A stretch of 64,000 bases of DNA from Ceratothoa steindachneri (taxonomy: Eukaryota; Arthropoda; Malacostraca; Isopoda; Cymothoidae): positions 35,779,282 through 35,843,281 of the forward strand of contig OZ018327.1 of assembly GCA_963969495.1 (NCBI GenBank), written 5' to 3'. Below the pieces are notes generated by a model. That model worked only from the letters and a program-made list of their open reading frames with translations. It searched no databases and was not told the origin of the DNA. Shown in pieces: positions 44,976-57,587 of this stretch. Made by a program: the position numbers and the translations under genes. Positions within the stretch are counted from its first letter, which is position 1, and each line of letters begins with the position of its first letter.

Positions 44976-45270
44976 ACCGCTAGATCCTACTAGTTACTAG
45001 AACCAGTTAGTGTGGATGCGTGAATGAATGCTTGTTCTCGATGTATAAGTTGCGTGTTACACATGTTAAAAAAAAGGAGATAATAATATTAATAGTAATA
45101 ATAATGATAAATTGTTTTATCCATTTTGTTGTACATAGTTTGGAGATTGTGAGGAAATGCGAAATGCAATTTTATTCACGGTGGCAAATTTCCATTAAAA
45201 ATAACATTTAATCATATATATATAAAAAAATCCCCACATCCAAATTTCGCATGTTTGAATTTTAAATAAA

Positions 45271-45331
<61 letters not shown>
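44976..45331 (+). other. Putative WDFY3 3' UTR with AATAAA and (AT)n
   Basis: AT-rich sequence after the stop. An AATAAA hexamer at 45265-45270 lies directly before a (TA)n microsatellite (45274-45331). It is a candidate polyadenylation signal; no transcript evidence is available. Confidence 0.45.
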
Positions 45332-45333
<2 letters not shown>

Positions 45334-48300
45334 TTGTTCATTGAGTAATCTTTTGGAAAAAAGTCTTCTATAGTTCAGTACAAATGTCACTTGTCTTAAT
45401 TCACGTTGGTAATTAATTGATGAAGTTGGTTAGGTAACCAAATGACAATTTTGGTTTCACTGGTTTAAATATAAAAAACAAAAACAACCTTGATTTGAAA
45501 CTATTGACAATAGATTTTTCGACAAATTGTTAAACTTATTGAATACATTTATTTATTGTGCCATATCTTAATTTTTAATAATTTAATTTTAAAAAGCAAT
45601 CGTTTAGAAATATTTATACATATATATACTCCTGTGTATAAGTTTGTGGATCCTCAAAATGTAGCACCAATATGTGTGGTTACCATTTAAAACGAGGATG
45701 AAGAAGTTTCGTCCTTTTTATTTTAAATTTGGGCTACATTGAGAAAATCGGTTGGCTCCCATTCTCCTCTGCGTCACCCACAGCATTCACACCTCTTAGT
45801 CTTTTAAAGTTCCACTTTTACCGTCACTAAACCTTACCTGTTCGATGGTGAGGATAAGCTCTTTGGTCTCCCTTTTATTACTTTTTGTTTGAGGGTTTAA
45901 CGCCCTCTTTCACTCTTTGTTGGGTCTAAGCAGGCGTGGAAAAGAGAGATTTAAAAGAGATGGCATAGGACCACCCGAGGGAGCACCAGTTCCTGTTGTA
46001 GCTGGTGCATTAGACCCCCCCCCCTCATATTAGAGTCCCTTTTATTACTAATTGCATGCTAAGATTTGATGTTTTGACTGCATGCAACAAATACTCTTTT
46101 TCGGCCTCTAGACCCTCCCCCCGATCGTTCTTTGGGGGGGGGGGGCTAACACCGAAGTTGAACAGCACTTGTGCAATTTTCTAACTGTTTGTTGATTTTC
46201 CACTCCGCTTAACACCACACAGATGGCTTCCTAAATCTACCTTTTATACCAATAGTTCTGAATCTTTCAAACGCATACTAAATTTTTCTGTGGTTTATTA
46301 TTATGTTTTAAAATTTACATACTTGCCCTTCCCCCTTTCCTGTATTTTTATTAAAAAAAACTTAAAACATTGCAGAAGAAAAAATATGTGAACGTCGAAT
46401 ATGGTGTATGTTTAGTTGTTAAATGGACCGAACCTTTAGAATATGTCTGAAGTATCCAGTTTCTTCCCCATTTCCCTCATACTTGCTGATACCTTCAGCA
46501 CGTATAATGAGGTCATTAAGTCCGAGTGCTTTCTATGTCTAGATGGTCTAGAGCGTGGCGTGAACTAAGTTCCTTTCATCCTATGCTCTAGACGATGTGA
46601 AATAACTAAAAGGTGTTTTAATTTGGTCTATTTTTAGATGGTATTGTATTCAATTATTCCTGTCATCACCTTAAAATTATCTATCAAATGTCCATTGAAT
46701 ACCAGCTCCATTTGGTAGCTTTTGCCTATTAACTTGTCAAACCGAAAATATGAACCAAATGAATATTGTTGAAAAAAATATTCCAAAACAATTTTTAATA
46801 ATTTATAATAATAAAAAGAATTCCGATATTTAATTGACATCTTAATTTTTAGTTTTCTTATTGAAATAAAAGTGGTTGTGAATAAGAGTGAAAATGATTA
46901 TGTAGTCTTAGTTTAGTGAAAAATAAAAATATCATATCACTCATTAGAAAAGGGTAACTTTTTTTTTTTTAGTAATTTTGTCAAATTTGTGTTGACCGTA
47001 GGTTAAAAGTTTATTTAACTTGAATTAAAACTCATCGGCTATTCTCAGTTGTTTTCTACGTCAGCGTTTTTTTCTAGTCAGCAGTAATGTTTTTCACATC
47101 ACTTTGAGTAATTCTGAGATAGTATTTTTGGAGTTTGCAGTTTATTTTATCCCACATCCAAATCCCCCCTTTTCTCCAAAATGGAAACACATTTTCCCGG
47201 AAATCTCTTAATGACTAGGGTTCTAAGAACATTTAGTATATACCTGGTATCTTCTTTACATAATAGACGAGTCACAAAAAAATGTGATATTTTAATTTTA
47301 CAAGGTTAACTGCAATACCCCACGTTTGTCTAATTGTCTACTAAATACACATTTATTTTAAGCTTTTTTGGCATGCCAGAGAAAGGTTGGGGTAAGGATT
47401 GCCTGGGTTAAACCTCTCAAAAAATATCCCTTGAGGTCTTACATAGATGTGAAAACATTGCTATTTTCCACTTGGGCTGTTTTTCATCAGTAATGGCGTT
47501 TGAAGAACACTTTTTATCTTTGTTATTTTTAATTTTAAGCTTTTTATCAAACTCAAAGTTTTATATTTATCATATATAAATCTTGTTTTTACATATACAG
47601 TATTGTACTATTTTATTTTCATGAATTTTTTATTAAATCGAAGTAAGCAGATGAATGTTCATTATTTTTAAGAGGTATTTTTTTAGAGTCTCATTCCACG
47701 AAACTAGAAATTAAGTCACCGGCTTTAATGAACACAAATTAATTCTGTTAATCTGAATCACTCCTTGTTTGCAATTAGTCCAAGTTCCTTTTTAAGACCC
47801 ATCACTCAGATATCACCTGTATGAGCCTCGTTCCAACATTTTGTCTAGAAGAAATATCGAACTAGAAAATAAACTAGACACTAGTTACTTGTTCTAGAGA
47901 AAAATCTGGTGTATAGAATATACATTCCCTCTTTGGTGTGTTGAAGAAAAAGTGATGGATAAATAAAACATTTAGATTAACAAGTGTTTTGTTTTTTTTT
48001 TTGTTTAAACCTACTCTCCAACCTGAACGTCAGACTTCAATGGCTTCCAGGTCGACCTTAATCATCTAAAGCCCTCCTGCATGCACGGTACCATGATATC
48101 CGCCCTAACGAAACCCGCTGCAGTGTGAGGAGCCGTAGTGGTGGTGCTGGATGTCCAGAATGCAACACCGCACCCCACACAGCATAGACTAATTGAAGAC
48201 TCTGTTGGATAACCCGTACAGGTTATATCCTTCCTCAGGCTACTCAGTCAGACAGTCAAGATCAACATCAATGCCCTAATTATTACTTTTTAGGACGCTA

Positions 48301-48599
48301 AAGTTAAAATGGCATTAAATCTTTTTGGAAATTCGCCCAAAATGCTTGAAATAGGAAAATTTCGAGTGTCCAATAAATTAGACATCGAAGGAATGTGTGT
48401 AAAATAATGGCCTTTTTTATGTCTTATTTATAAGAAGTTGGCCACTAATGGGTTAGGGTAACAAAATAAGTATTCATCAGTCATGTCATTGCCAACACTT
48501 ACCATAGAAGAGACGGGTAACCAACGTAGGATGAAAATGAAGTAAACAATTGTTTATTGCTCCCTGAGAACAAATGACGTGTCTGCTCCCTCGGACCAG
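45332..48599. other. AT-rich non-coding region
   Basis: No conserved open frame, RNA gene or clear mobile element was recognised. C- or G-runs occur near 46020 and 46130. Longer open frames are AT-rich and unlike known proteins. Confidence 0.5.
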
Positions 48600-49945
48600 T
48601 GTGGAGATTAAGGGAGAAAGCCTAGGATCCTACAGCCTGTGTTGTAGGCCCCGTCAACGTTACCACAATTAAGTGTGGTAATGCATTCTATGGGGCTGTC
48701 CTGAGGGGAGGCTGTTGCATACTGTGGTAATTTTATAGCAATCGCCTGTGCTACAGTCCACGCAACAGCTAGGAAGCAGAACTTGAATTGCAACTTAACA
48801 TCACGTGGCATACATCCAAGTGGGGTGGTCCCAATCCAGGTGGGGAAAGGGTATGTCATATCCACTTGGGAATGACTGACCACTCTTTTTCTCTTGCCTT
48901 TCAGGGCGGTCAGAGGAAAAAAAAGGTTGCGTGCTGTGATGTGAAGAGCAATTATTAGTGATGTATGTAAGAAGAAAGGATGAGAATGAATATACGGGTG
49001 TCGGTGTGTACGGTGGGTTATTATTATTATTTTTATGTGTGCAAATGAGCTTTTTGAGAGAAAGAGGATGACCGAGGAGGGAATGGATGATATTGTGTAG
49101 GATATGGGGTCCATAAGGTGGCGTACTCTGGAACTAACACCACCCTTTAGCTATGAAGGGGTGATGGCATGGGAAAAACGCGTGATGCTTGATCGGGCAT
49201 AAAAGGATGGGCGAGGGTACTTTTGTCGCGTTGATGCGCTCCCACCCCACGTTATGTGGGGAAGGGTTGATAGCAGCGATAGAGTCCGGGTACCGTCGCC
49301 TTGGACAACAATGGTTAGGATCCAGTCTCGTATAATCCTTGGAATTTGACATCTTGGATCCAGTTGAAGAAATATGAGTCCCTAATTCCCCCCCCCCATC
49401 CTCCTATTCTATGGCAACACAACTGGTTTTATACTAGAGCAATGATGACCCCATATGAACCAGGGAGTTCAAGAACCTTCTCATGTGTGTTTATTGGCAA
49501 TAATTTGTCGCTCCAGTAGCATCGAATACCCCTCCAGCATTTAGGGCTAATATTTTCTATAGCAGTTGACTTTATTCCCCTTTTCACTATTCTATTTTCC
49601 ATCTATTTGGGGTCTTCATTTCGACGGTTGAAGACGCCTGATATGGGCGTAGTTGGGCGTTGACCCTCTCCAAAGGCAAATTCCCCACCATGAGTGAGTT
49701 CATCCAACATGAAATCATCATCGACCGTCATAGAGTTAACGCCTTTCGCCTGCACTAGTATTTGGTGACTTCCTGGTGGTCTTTTACGTCTCTTTCTCCC
49801 TTCTGTTCCAGTCCACTGGAGACACCGTTCAATGCAAAGCGAAGATTGGGTGGGTCAGATGGCCAATAGTCATGGAAACTCTACTGTAAACAACGTCTAA
49901 ATCGGCTCAGGTCCTTCATGTTAAATAAAAAGTAATAGTTATGTA
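48600..49945. repeat. Short dispersed repeats downstream of WDFY3
   Basis: 48640-48850 matches 37780-37985 (GGCTGTTGCATACTG; TACATCCAAGTGGGG). 49120-49290 matches the family near 14850 (GATGCGCTCCCACCCCACG; TTATGTGGGGAAGGG). The rest is unrecognised. Confidence 0.55.
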
Positions 49946-51321
49946 TTAGGTTGAGGAATAAGTTCTTGCGGGGGGTTTTTTAATGTTGTGTTGATTTAAG
50001 TTTTGTTGATATGATTTGTGCACATATTAAGAAACAAAAATAAATAATGAGAGCAAATTTTGCAAAGGTTAGGCTACGTCTCTTAACAGCGTAGAAGTTG
50101 AGTAATAAGTCTGCGGTTTATTTAAAAAATCTGTTAATTTTTTTTTTGTTCTGTACCCTCAAAATGGAATGCCAAGTTGAAAGAAAGGCGCATTTTCGAC
50201 ACATGTTGTTATTCATTTTCAATCGAGACGGGAACAATGCAAACGCAGCCAAAGTTCGCCGCGATATTTGTGCTGTGTATGGAGAAAATGCTTTATCAGA
50301 AACGACAGCTCAATGGTGGTTTTCACGTTTCAAAAACGGTCATTTCAATCTTAATGACGAAGAGCGTTCTGGTCGCCCCATTAATTGGATGGAGATTGAT
50401 TGAACGACCTTCTTCATGAAAATCCTCGTCAATCGACTAGAGATTTGGCTGTACAATTGGCTTGTGATCAGAAAACTGTAGTGAATCACCTTTATTCGAT
50501 AGGGAAAGTTCAAAAACTCGGTGCATGGGTTCCGCACGCTTTGAGCGAAAGCAACAAAATTCAACGCTCCACCATTGCCGCAGGTTTGCTTGCTCGTCAC
50601 AAGGTTACTCGTGGATATAAGGACAGATTTCTTTACCGCATCATCTCTTGCGACGAAAAGTGGTGTGTTTATGTCAACATGAACCATCGAAAACAATGGC
50701 TTAGACCCAATAAAAAAACACTTCCGCGATTAAAGCAAGGGCTTCATCCACGAAAGACGATGCTGTGTGTGTGGTGGGATTGTGAAGGCATCATTCTTTA
50801 TGAGCTCCTTGCGAACAACGAGATTGTTAATGCAGAACTGTACGTTACGTTCAACAAATGTATCGACTCGCCGAAGCTATTAGTGAAACGCGACCTCATC
50901 GACAGTATGGAGTCCTTCTGCAACACGACAATGCTCGTCCTCACATTGCCAATATGAGAAAAGACGCCATCCAAATGCTTAATTGGGAAATCTTGCCGCA
51001 TCCTCCATATTTGCCAGACTTGGCTCCATTGGATTTCCATCTTTTCCGATCGCTCTCAAACAATTTGCGCAGCGTTTCGTTAAATACTGATGTGGAATTA
51101 AGAACCTGGTTATACCAATTCTTTGAGTCAAAATTCTGAGATTTTTATTGCAGAGGCATAGAAAAACTAGTTGAACGTTGGGAAGAAGTCGTGAATAACA
51201 ACGGAGAATGCATTATTGATTAAATTGCATATTGTTATCAATTAAAAATGAAGTTTTTCTAAAATTGTTAATGGTAATGAATAAATTTGATGAAACCGCA
51301 AAAACCTATTCCTCAACCCAT
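49946..51321 (+). mobile_element. Decayed mariner-type DNA transposon with TIRs and TA duplication
   Basis: Flanked by TA at 49944-49945 and 51322-51323. Terminal inverted repeats are TTAGGTTGAGGAATAAGTTC at 49946 and its diverged counterpart ATGGGTTGAGGAATAGGTTT read inward from 51321. A length of 1,376 bp is typical for mariner elements. Confidence 0.95.
50164..51223 (+). pseudogene. Mariner transposase, broken by two frameshifts and a stop
   Basis: Helix-turn-helix region first (FNRDGNNANAAKVRRDICAV; TAQWWFSRFKNGHF; ERSGRP), then the catalytic core: SCDEKW, QHDNARPH and LPDLAPLD. The second and third catalytic Asp are separated by 34 residues, the mariner DD34D spacing. Frame shifts occur near 50395 and near 50870 and a TGA at 51137-51139 interrupts the frame before the final TAA at 51221-51223. 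The start ATG at 50164 is the one preceding conserved sequence. Confidence 0.93.
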
Positions 51322-51429
51322 TAGTAATAATAACATGACCGTCATGGCTAAACGCTAACGTTGGCAAACGTCAATAATATAAGAACTCTTAACATAAAAA
51401 ATACGGGTTCGTGCAGAGACATGTGGACT

Positions 51430-51655
51430 ATTTGACACTCTTATTTTATTTGACTTTCTTTGTAGCATGTTCCTGCCCCTGGGGGAGGTGGGTATATCCC
51501 GCACGCCGGAGCGTGGTTCCTTGTTTGTTTGTTTTTGTTTGGTTCTCTTGTTTATTTTTTGTTTTGTTTTGCGAATTTTGAATAGCTTAATACTAGGCTA
51601 GAATTTGAATTACAGTGACTTATTCCTTTGAAAGCAGTCGCCATTTGGGAGAATT
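51430..51655 (+). mobile_element. LINE copy O: 3' UTR, plus strand
   Basis: Begins near the end of ORF2 (TTTTATTTGACT), with GCATGTTCCTGCCCCTGGGG, T-rich UTR and a hairpin module at 51583-51643. It is joined head-to-head (3' end to 3' end) with copy P. Confidence 0.8.
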
Positions 51656-51659
51656 AAAA

Positions 51660-51730
51660 CTAAGCGACTGCCTACTAGGGCAAAAGTCGCCGTAATCACG
51701 TTACAGCCTAGTACTAGGCTAGATTACAAA
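51660..51730 (-). mobile_element. LINE copy P: hairpin module, minus strand
   Basis: The reverse complement of the family's two-hairpin module (51662-51721: GCGACTGCCTACTAGGGC then GTCGCCGTAATCACG and AGCCTAGTACTAGGCT). Nothing of the element remains beyond it. Together with copy O it makes a large interrupted palindrome. Confidence 0.8.
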
Positions 51731-52149
51731 AACACAAAAAAGGCAAAAAACAAATCACCACAATTTAGATTAAAGGTAAACATAATAAGCCACATTTACA
51801 CACGTCGGGAAGGCAAGTTTCGGACTGACTCCTCTGCCTTTAAATTCATGAGAGGGAAGGATCCAAACTCCTCTATCTTGGCCTCACTCATGAGTTATAT
51901 CACATTTATTTGCATTAAATGATTCTCACTCACATCATTGTGAGGTTATTCCCTATTTAACCCCACCACACAGTCACCATTTTCAATATTTAAACTAGCG
52001 AACATCACTAGTAAACGTTTTTCTCGTCGTTGGTCATATATAATTATTAGGTGGTCAATAAATTAATCTCGTCAATAAAAGACATAAGAAAGCTTCTTAG
52101 TTATTTAAGTTGTTCCAACTTTCCTGAACTCTGTTGGAGATTAACTGTA

Positions 52150-53093
52150 GTAATGCATAGGCCTTGCTTAAGCTGGAGAAATGCATAGGCCTTGCTTAAG
52201 CTGGAGAAATGCATAGGCCTTGCTTAAGCTGGAGAAATGCATAGGCCTTGCTTAAGCTGGAGAAATGCATAGGCCTTGCTTAAGCTGGAGAAATGCATAG
52301 GCCTTGCTTAAGCTGGAAAAATGCCTAGGCCTTGCTGGAGCTGAAAAAATGCCGAGGCCTTGCTTAAGCTGGAGAAATGCATAGGCCTTGCTTAAGCTAG
52401 GGAAATGCATAGGCCTTGCTTAAGCTGGAGAAATGCATAGGCCTTGCTGAAAATATGCCTAGGCCTTGCTTAAGCTGGAAAAATGCCTAGGCCTTGCTGG
52501 AGCTGAAAAAATGCCGAGGCCTTGCTTAAGCTGGAGAAATGAATAGGCCTTGCTTAAGCTGGAGAAATGCATAGGCCTTGCTTAAGCTGGAGAAATGCAT
52601 CGGCATTACTTAAGCTGGAGAAATGCATAGGCCTTGCTAAAACTGGAGAAATGCATAGGCCTTGCTTAAGCTGGAGAAATGCATAGGCCTTGCTTAAGCT
52701 GGAGAAATGCATAGGCCTTGCTTAAGCTGGAAAATGCCTAGGCCTTGCTTAAGCTGGAGAAATGCATAGGCATTGGTTAAGCTGGAAAATGTATAGGCCT
52801 TGCTTAAGCTGATAAATTGCCTAGGCCTTGTTTAAGCTGAAAATATGCCTAGGCCTTGCCTAAGCTGGAAAAATGCATATGCCGTGTTTAAGCTGAAAAA
52901 ATGCCTAGGCCTTGCTTAAGCTAGAAAAAATGCATAAGCCTTGTTTAAGCTGGGAAAAATGCCTAGGCCTTGCTTAAACTGGAGAAATGCATAGGCATTG
53001 GTTAAGCTGGAAAATGCATAGGCCTTGCTTAAGCTAATAAATTGGCTAGGCCTTGTTTAAGCTTTGAAAAATGCCTATGCATTGCTCAGGCTT
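52150..53093. repeat. 28-bp minisatellite, ~33 units
   Basis: Consensus GCATAGGCCTTGCTTAAGCT followed by GGAGAAAT, head-to-tail, with diverged units at the 3' end. It contains the palindromes AGGCCT and GCTTAAGC in each unit. A block with variants CTAGGCCTTGCTGGAGCTG and ATGCCGAGGCC recurs with a 162-bp offset (52313 and 52475). No spacers, so this is not a CRISPR array. Confidence 0.97.
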
Positions 53094-54915
53094 TATTGAT
53101 CTCTTAATATCTTAACTCTTTTTTGTTAAGCTAAAAAAAATGCCGTTTAAGTGTAACACGAACGTTTGAAGGCCAAGGGCAACCGAAGGGTAGCTTATTT
53201 TTAAGGTCTTCACAATCTGAGACAGGTGAGGGTGGGAGAGGAAGGAATAAGCAAGACACTTTTCATGTTTATTGCCAGTCATTTGCTGCTTACTCTCAAT
53301 TCAACTCATTTTAAATCAACTTTTATCCGCACACTCATCCAACCTTCTTCCTTTTTCAGCGATTCTCGGGACCGGCCATGGTAGAGTTTACTAATCTTTA
53401 CGAGATCAGTTTTGTGGCTGCTGATCTTTAGATCCGTCTTTTTAACTTCGCTGAAAATCCTTTAACATTGGTTATTTAGATAGAGGGGATTAGGAAACGG
53501 GCAAAGAAAAAAGAAAGTAGCGTAGACGAGTTGTGAACAGCTTCCCGCGTCGCTAGACCACTGTTAGCCAGCGGCAAATCCACTCAGCCATCCTGAGTCT
53601 AAAAAAAGACTCATTCAAACGAAGCTTTTAAGCCGCTCGCCTGCACTTCTCGTACACTTGGTTTGGAACTTTGCCAATCAAGGCGGCGCCAAGAGATCGA
53701 CCTTTTACAAGCAATTTATGGCTATTTTATCTTCTATTTTTAGAGCTTAGTACCAAATAGGGCCACTTTCAGAGCCATTAATTACTATTTTTGAAACTCT
53801 GGGATTGGTATCTTAGGAGCGTTGAAATCGCGGAACGTCAAGTCACTGGAAACTGTTCGCAACCACGAGTAAGGATATATACCGATGAAGAAAACGAGAA
53901 AATAGGGATAAAAGTATTGATAATGATAAAGACTTAAAAATGTTACCAACCCGCATTGGTGGGGTGTTGGGGCTCATTTTAAGGTTCTGTATTCGTACCT
54001 AAAATACAGGATACTTAAAAGGGCCAAAATTGAAGACCCTCCAGGGGGCGAGATATGAGGTACCGACGAATGTAATGAACATATGTACATAGACACACAA
54101 ACTCGCTTACGCAGACTGTAAAAACTTAGGAGGGGGGGGGGTAAATGACCTGTTTATGTAGACTGTAAACCCGGTGACGAAAATATCTTTTGGGGCTCCA
54201 TGGAGACCACCGCCATCTTCAATTCCTAGATTAATTCTTTCACCCATGGAATATGGGACCAAACGAGGGGCTGGGGATCACGCCTTTGGTACCTGGAGAT
54301 CCCAGCCCCCTCAATTTCTGGCATTATTAGTGAGATGAGGGGCTGAAATACCCTCCTTATCGCGTCAGAAGATTCCATGACTTTCTCCCCGTCAAACAAG
54401 TTAGGCCCGACCGGCGAGTGGGGTAAGGGAAATGACCCCTGTGCCCCACTCCCACCGATTCTAAGAGGTGGGGGGGGAACTGTGGAAAGAGAAGAAATCA
54501 AGGAAAACATTGCTTAGGATTCCGAGGAAGAAGTGTGCCCAGCTTAGAAGGGGGTTTATACTCCAATCCCTGGTTCCTAATGCCCATTCTGGGCTTGAAT
54601 GGCGGCTGCCATGAATGACTTAAGAACTAAGAAAATTTGATCATTTATATTCATTCATTCTCTTGGAAAATCTGCTGATTTTATCCATATATAATTCGTT
54701 ACATGATTTGCAGGGAATAAAATAAACTCCCTGTTCTTTATCGATCGATCTATTTTTGGATAGGCTATTTCTGATCGTATTCTCGTACTGAAAGGCAACA
54801 TTGATGTTGTTGGTCCGTGCCAGCTTTTTGAAAATGATTAATTGGGGGGAGTATGGAAACGCAACATCACATTAAATTTCGTGTACTTTTCTAAATTTTA
54901 TATATATTTTAACTC

Positions 54916-54918
<3 letters not shown>
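53094..54918. other. Non-coding region after the minisatellite
   Basis: No feature recognised. The ORF on the minus strand at 54226-54510 has no known family and low-complexity ends. Confidence 0.45.

Positions 54919-54988
<70 letters not shown>
54919..54988. repeat. (TA)n microsatellite, left of the hairpin
   Basis: About 35 TA repeats adjoining the hairpin at 54989. Both strands of this tract are open to translation artefacts. Confidence 0.97.
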
Positions 54989-54993
<5 letters not shown>

Positions 54994-55140
54994 TGCAATG
55001 TCCCGCAGGAAAAAATGAAAAGGTGTTTCCAAGTACTTTCGAACTTTATTAAGTTCCTTATCAAGCAACTTAATAAAGTTCGAAAGTACTTGGAAATTGG
55101 AAACACCTTTTAATTTTTTCCTGCGGGACATTGCATTCAT
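54989..55140. repeat. Large inverted repeat (foldback), ~67-bp arms
   Basis: Left arm ATGAATGCAATGTCCCGCAG up to ACTTTATTAAGTT (ends 55055), loop of ~11 nt, right arm from AACTTAATAAAGT (55067) to ATTGCATTCAT (55140). The right arm has a 7-bp duplication (TTTCCAA) and one or two mismatches. It lies between two (TA)n tracts (54919-54988 and 55177-55242). Confidence 0.95.
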
Positions 55141-55174
55141 TTGCTACCCTCACGTGATACTTTGTGAGTTTTTC

Positions 55175-55176
<2 letters not shown>

Positions 55177-55242
<66 letters not shown>
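55177..55242. repeat. (TA)n microsatellite, right of the hairpin
   Basis: About 33 TA repeats, separated from the hairpin by ~36 bp. Confidence 0.97.
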
Positions 55243-55248
<6 letters not shown>

Positions 55249-57587
55249 AATAAATAATAAATCACAATATATGAATCCGATTTATTCGCGAAGAGAACTA
55301 CATAATTTCGGCTTTCGCCATTATCAACTGTATAATGATAGGTATGATTTACGCCTCCAGTACTCTCGTATATAAAGGTGGAAAATCAGACTAAACAAAA
55401 TAAAAAAAATAAATATAATGAAAGATATAAATATATGTATGGTTCAGGAGGCAACTTTTAATCCCTGGGAATGACCGATTCTAGCGGTTTATACATGAAT
55501 TGGGCAACATTATAAGCTTAATGAAATGTTCAAAATCCTTAAAGGAAATCTGAAATATAATAGTCCGGCAGATCTGTAAAAAGTATCAAATTTGTTATGA
55601 TGACTGTTTAGACCATCTTAATAAATATGAATATAGAGTCACCTTGAATTATTTGATTTTGAACATTTTCGATGATGGCCGCTACCAATCAGCCATTTTC
55701 ATCATTTAACTCCAATGTTTGATGAATAAATCTAAACTAAACTAAATAAAATGAATGTAAAGCAACAAATATCATTAGAGTTTAATGTTGCCGACTTAAC
55801 ATATCATAACACTATTTTGTAACAAAACAGACTATTTTTAAGCTCCGTAATCCATAACTTCAACCATAAAATCTTGTTTTGAGGATATCTTTTATTTCCA
55901 TCTCATGACAATTGTAAACAGTTTATATGCGCAATCTTAATCATGATGTGCAGATATAATAACAATCATTTCTTTTCATTTATATCATATTTTAACCCTC
56001 TATGTGTTTGTGGGTGAATATATCTGCTTAATAATGCAATTTAGGGTCAACATATACCAGGTATGTATAACTTTAAACTAGAGCCATTCGGGCTGCAATT
56101 ATCCAATTCTAACAAATAAAACATCAATTTCCAGTGAAATGGTCCAACATATATTTTTTATGTTTTCACAAATTCTAAAAAATATATACTTAAGTTATGA
56201 TGTGAAATATTCAAATGAGGTCATGTGACAAAAACGTTCCATTTGGAAAATTATCTTTTTCATAGAACCTCCAGTTTAGGATAATAACAAAACGATAAAA
56301 AAGTTTTTAAAAAAATGATGTTCATTATGTTGAGCAGCAGACGGGTTAATACATTATTGCAAATTACTCTCAAATTATTTATATGAGTTTCTATTTTTGA
56401 CCATTGTTTGGGAAATGAAAATCAGTTATATACACCAATCCTCTAAACAAATATAACATATGTCAAAATTGTAAGAATATTAAAACTCAGTTTTCTATTC
56501 AAATATAGTGTGGACCAGGCAATTGCTTCCAATCCCCCCTACGTGGGGAGCTTGCGCTTCGCTACTAAGATTAAAATTTAAAATCTAAAAAAAAAGCAGC
56601 CATGGTTAAATTTTTATAAATTTTCTGAACTTCGCCAATTATAATAATTTTAAAAAGGAATTCTAAACTAAATTTCACCCCTTTCAAAATATCACGGTGC
56701 TAAAATATAGTTATAGAAGAATATATATAAAAATAAATTTTCTGAACTTCACCATTTGTAATTCTTTGGGTTTTTAAAAAATTCACAAAATTTCGATACT
56801 TATATTTATTTCTGAACTTCACCATTTTTGTCTTTGATATTATAAAAGAATTATTTGAAATAACTTTGATAAAAAAAACATAAGTCATAACCAAACTAAG
56901 ATGAAATTATTATTTAAATACTCAGAAATTCCCCTTCTTAAACTATAGAGTTAGTGATGATGATGATGATGATGATGATAATGATAACTGATATAATCAT
57001 TCATCTAATATATGCATATGTCTTCTTACCACATATGATAATATGATAGTCAAAACTTATTTAATAATGTAGTGAGTGTCCTTTTCATGATATCAACATG
57101 ACACATATAATACTTTTCATAATCATGAGGCTAATCATAATGTAATTTATGTATATATGTTGTAGCTCAATTTCTCTCTGTACATTCACTACTGCAGTGT
57201 CATAATGCTGTGCATCTGAAATCTACTTTTGCATTGCCACATCCATGGCTCTTACTGCATCCATTTTTACACTTGCACTGAATGAGTTCTCTGCAAGCTT
57301 TCATCGCTTCTGGTAGTGTGGTCCACAAGGGTTTTGACCCCCCCTCCCCACACACTCAGAAAAAAAATTGGAACTTCAGGCTGTTTGACAACTGACTGTC
57401 CCGCCCTTTTGGCATGCTGCCAGAGAGCTTCCTGTGTGGGTGGAATGGTCATTATCTGCCTGCTTTTCTTTGTAAATAGGCCCTTCCTGCAGCCATTCGC
57501 ATCGACTGACTGACTGGTTCTGTCATATAAGATGACAATGAATTGTTCCAGGTGGGCAAACTGGTGCTTGTTGGTGTGGATGAGAGA
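55243..57587. other. AT-rich non-coding region
   Basis: A short (GAT)n tract at 56955-56986 and repeated CTGAACTTC(A/G)CCA words near 56630, 56740 and 56810. No coding similarity. Confidence 0.5.

Noticed and set aside
48608..49114. 168-codon open frame on the minus strand
   Set aside because: It overlaps dispersed repeats (48640-48850) and has no recognisable domain.
52150..53093. CRISPR-like array
   Set aside because: Units are contiguous with no unique spacers, and the window is eukaryotic.
54897..55375. Open frames across (TA)n and the hairpin on both strands
   Set aside because: Ile-Tyr repeats come from (TA)n, and the matching peptides on both strands come from the inverted repeat.
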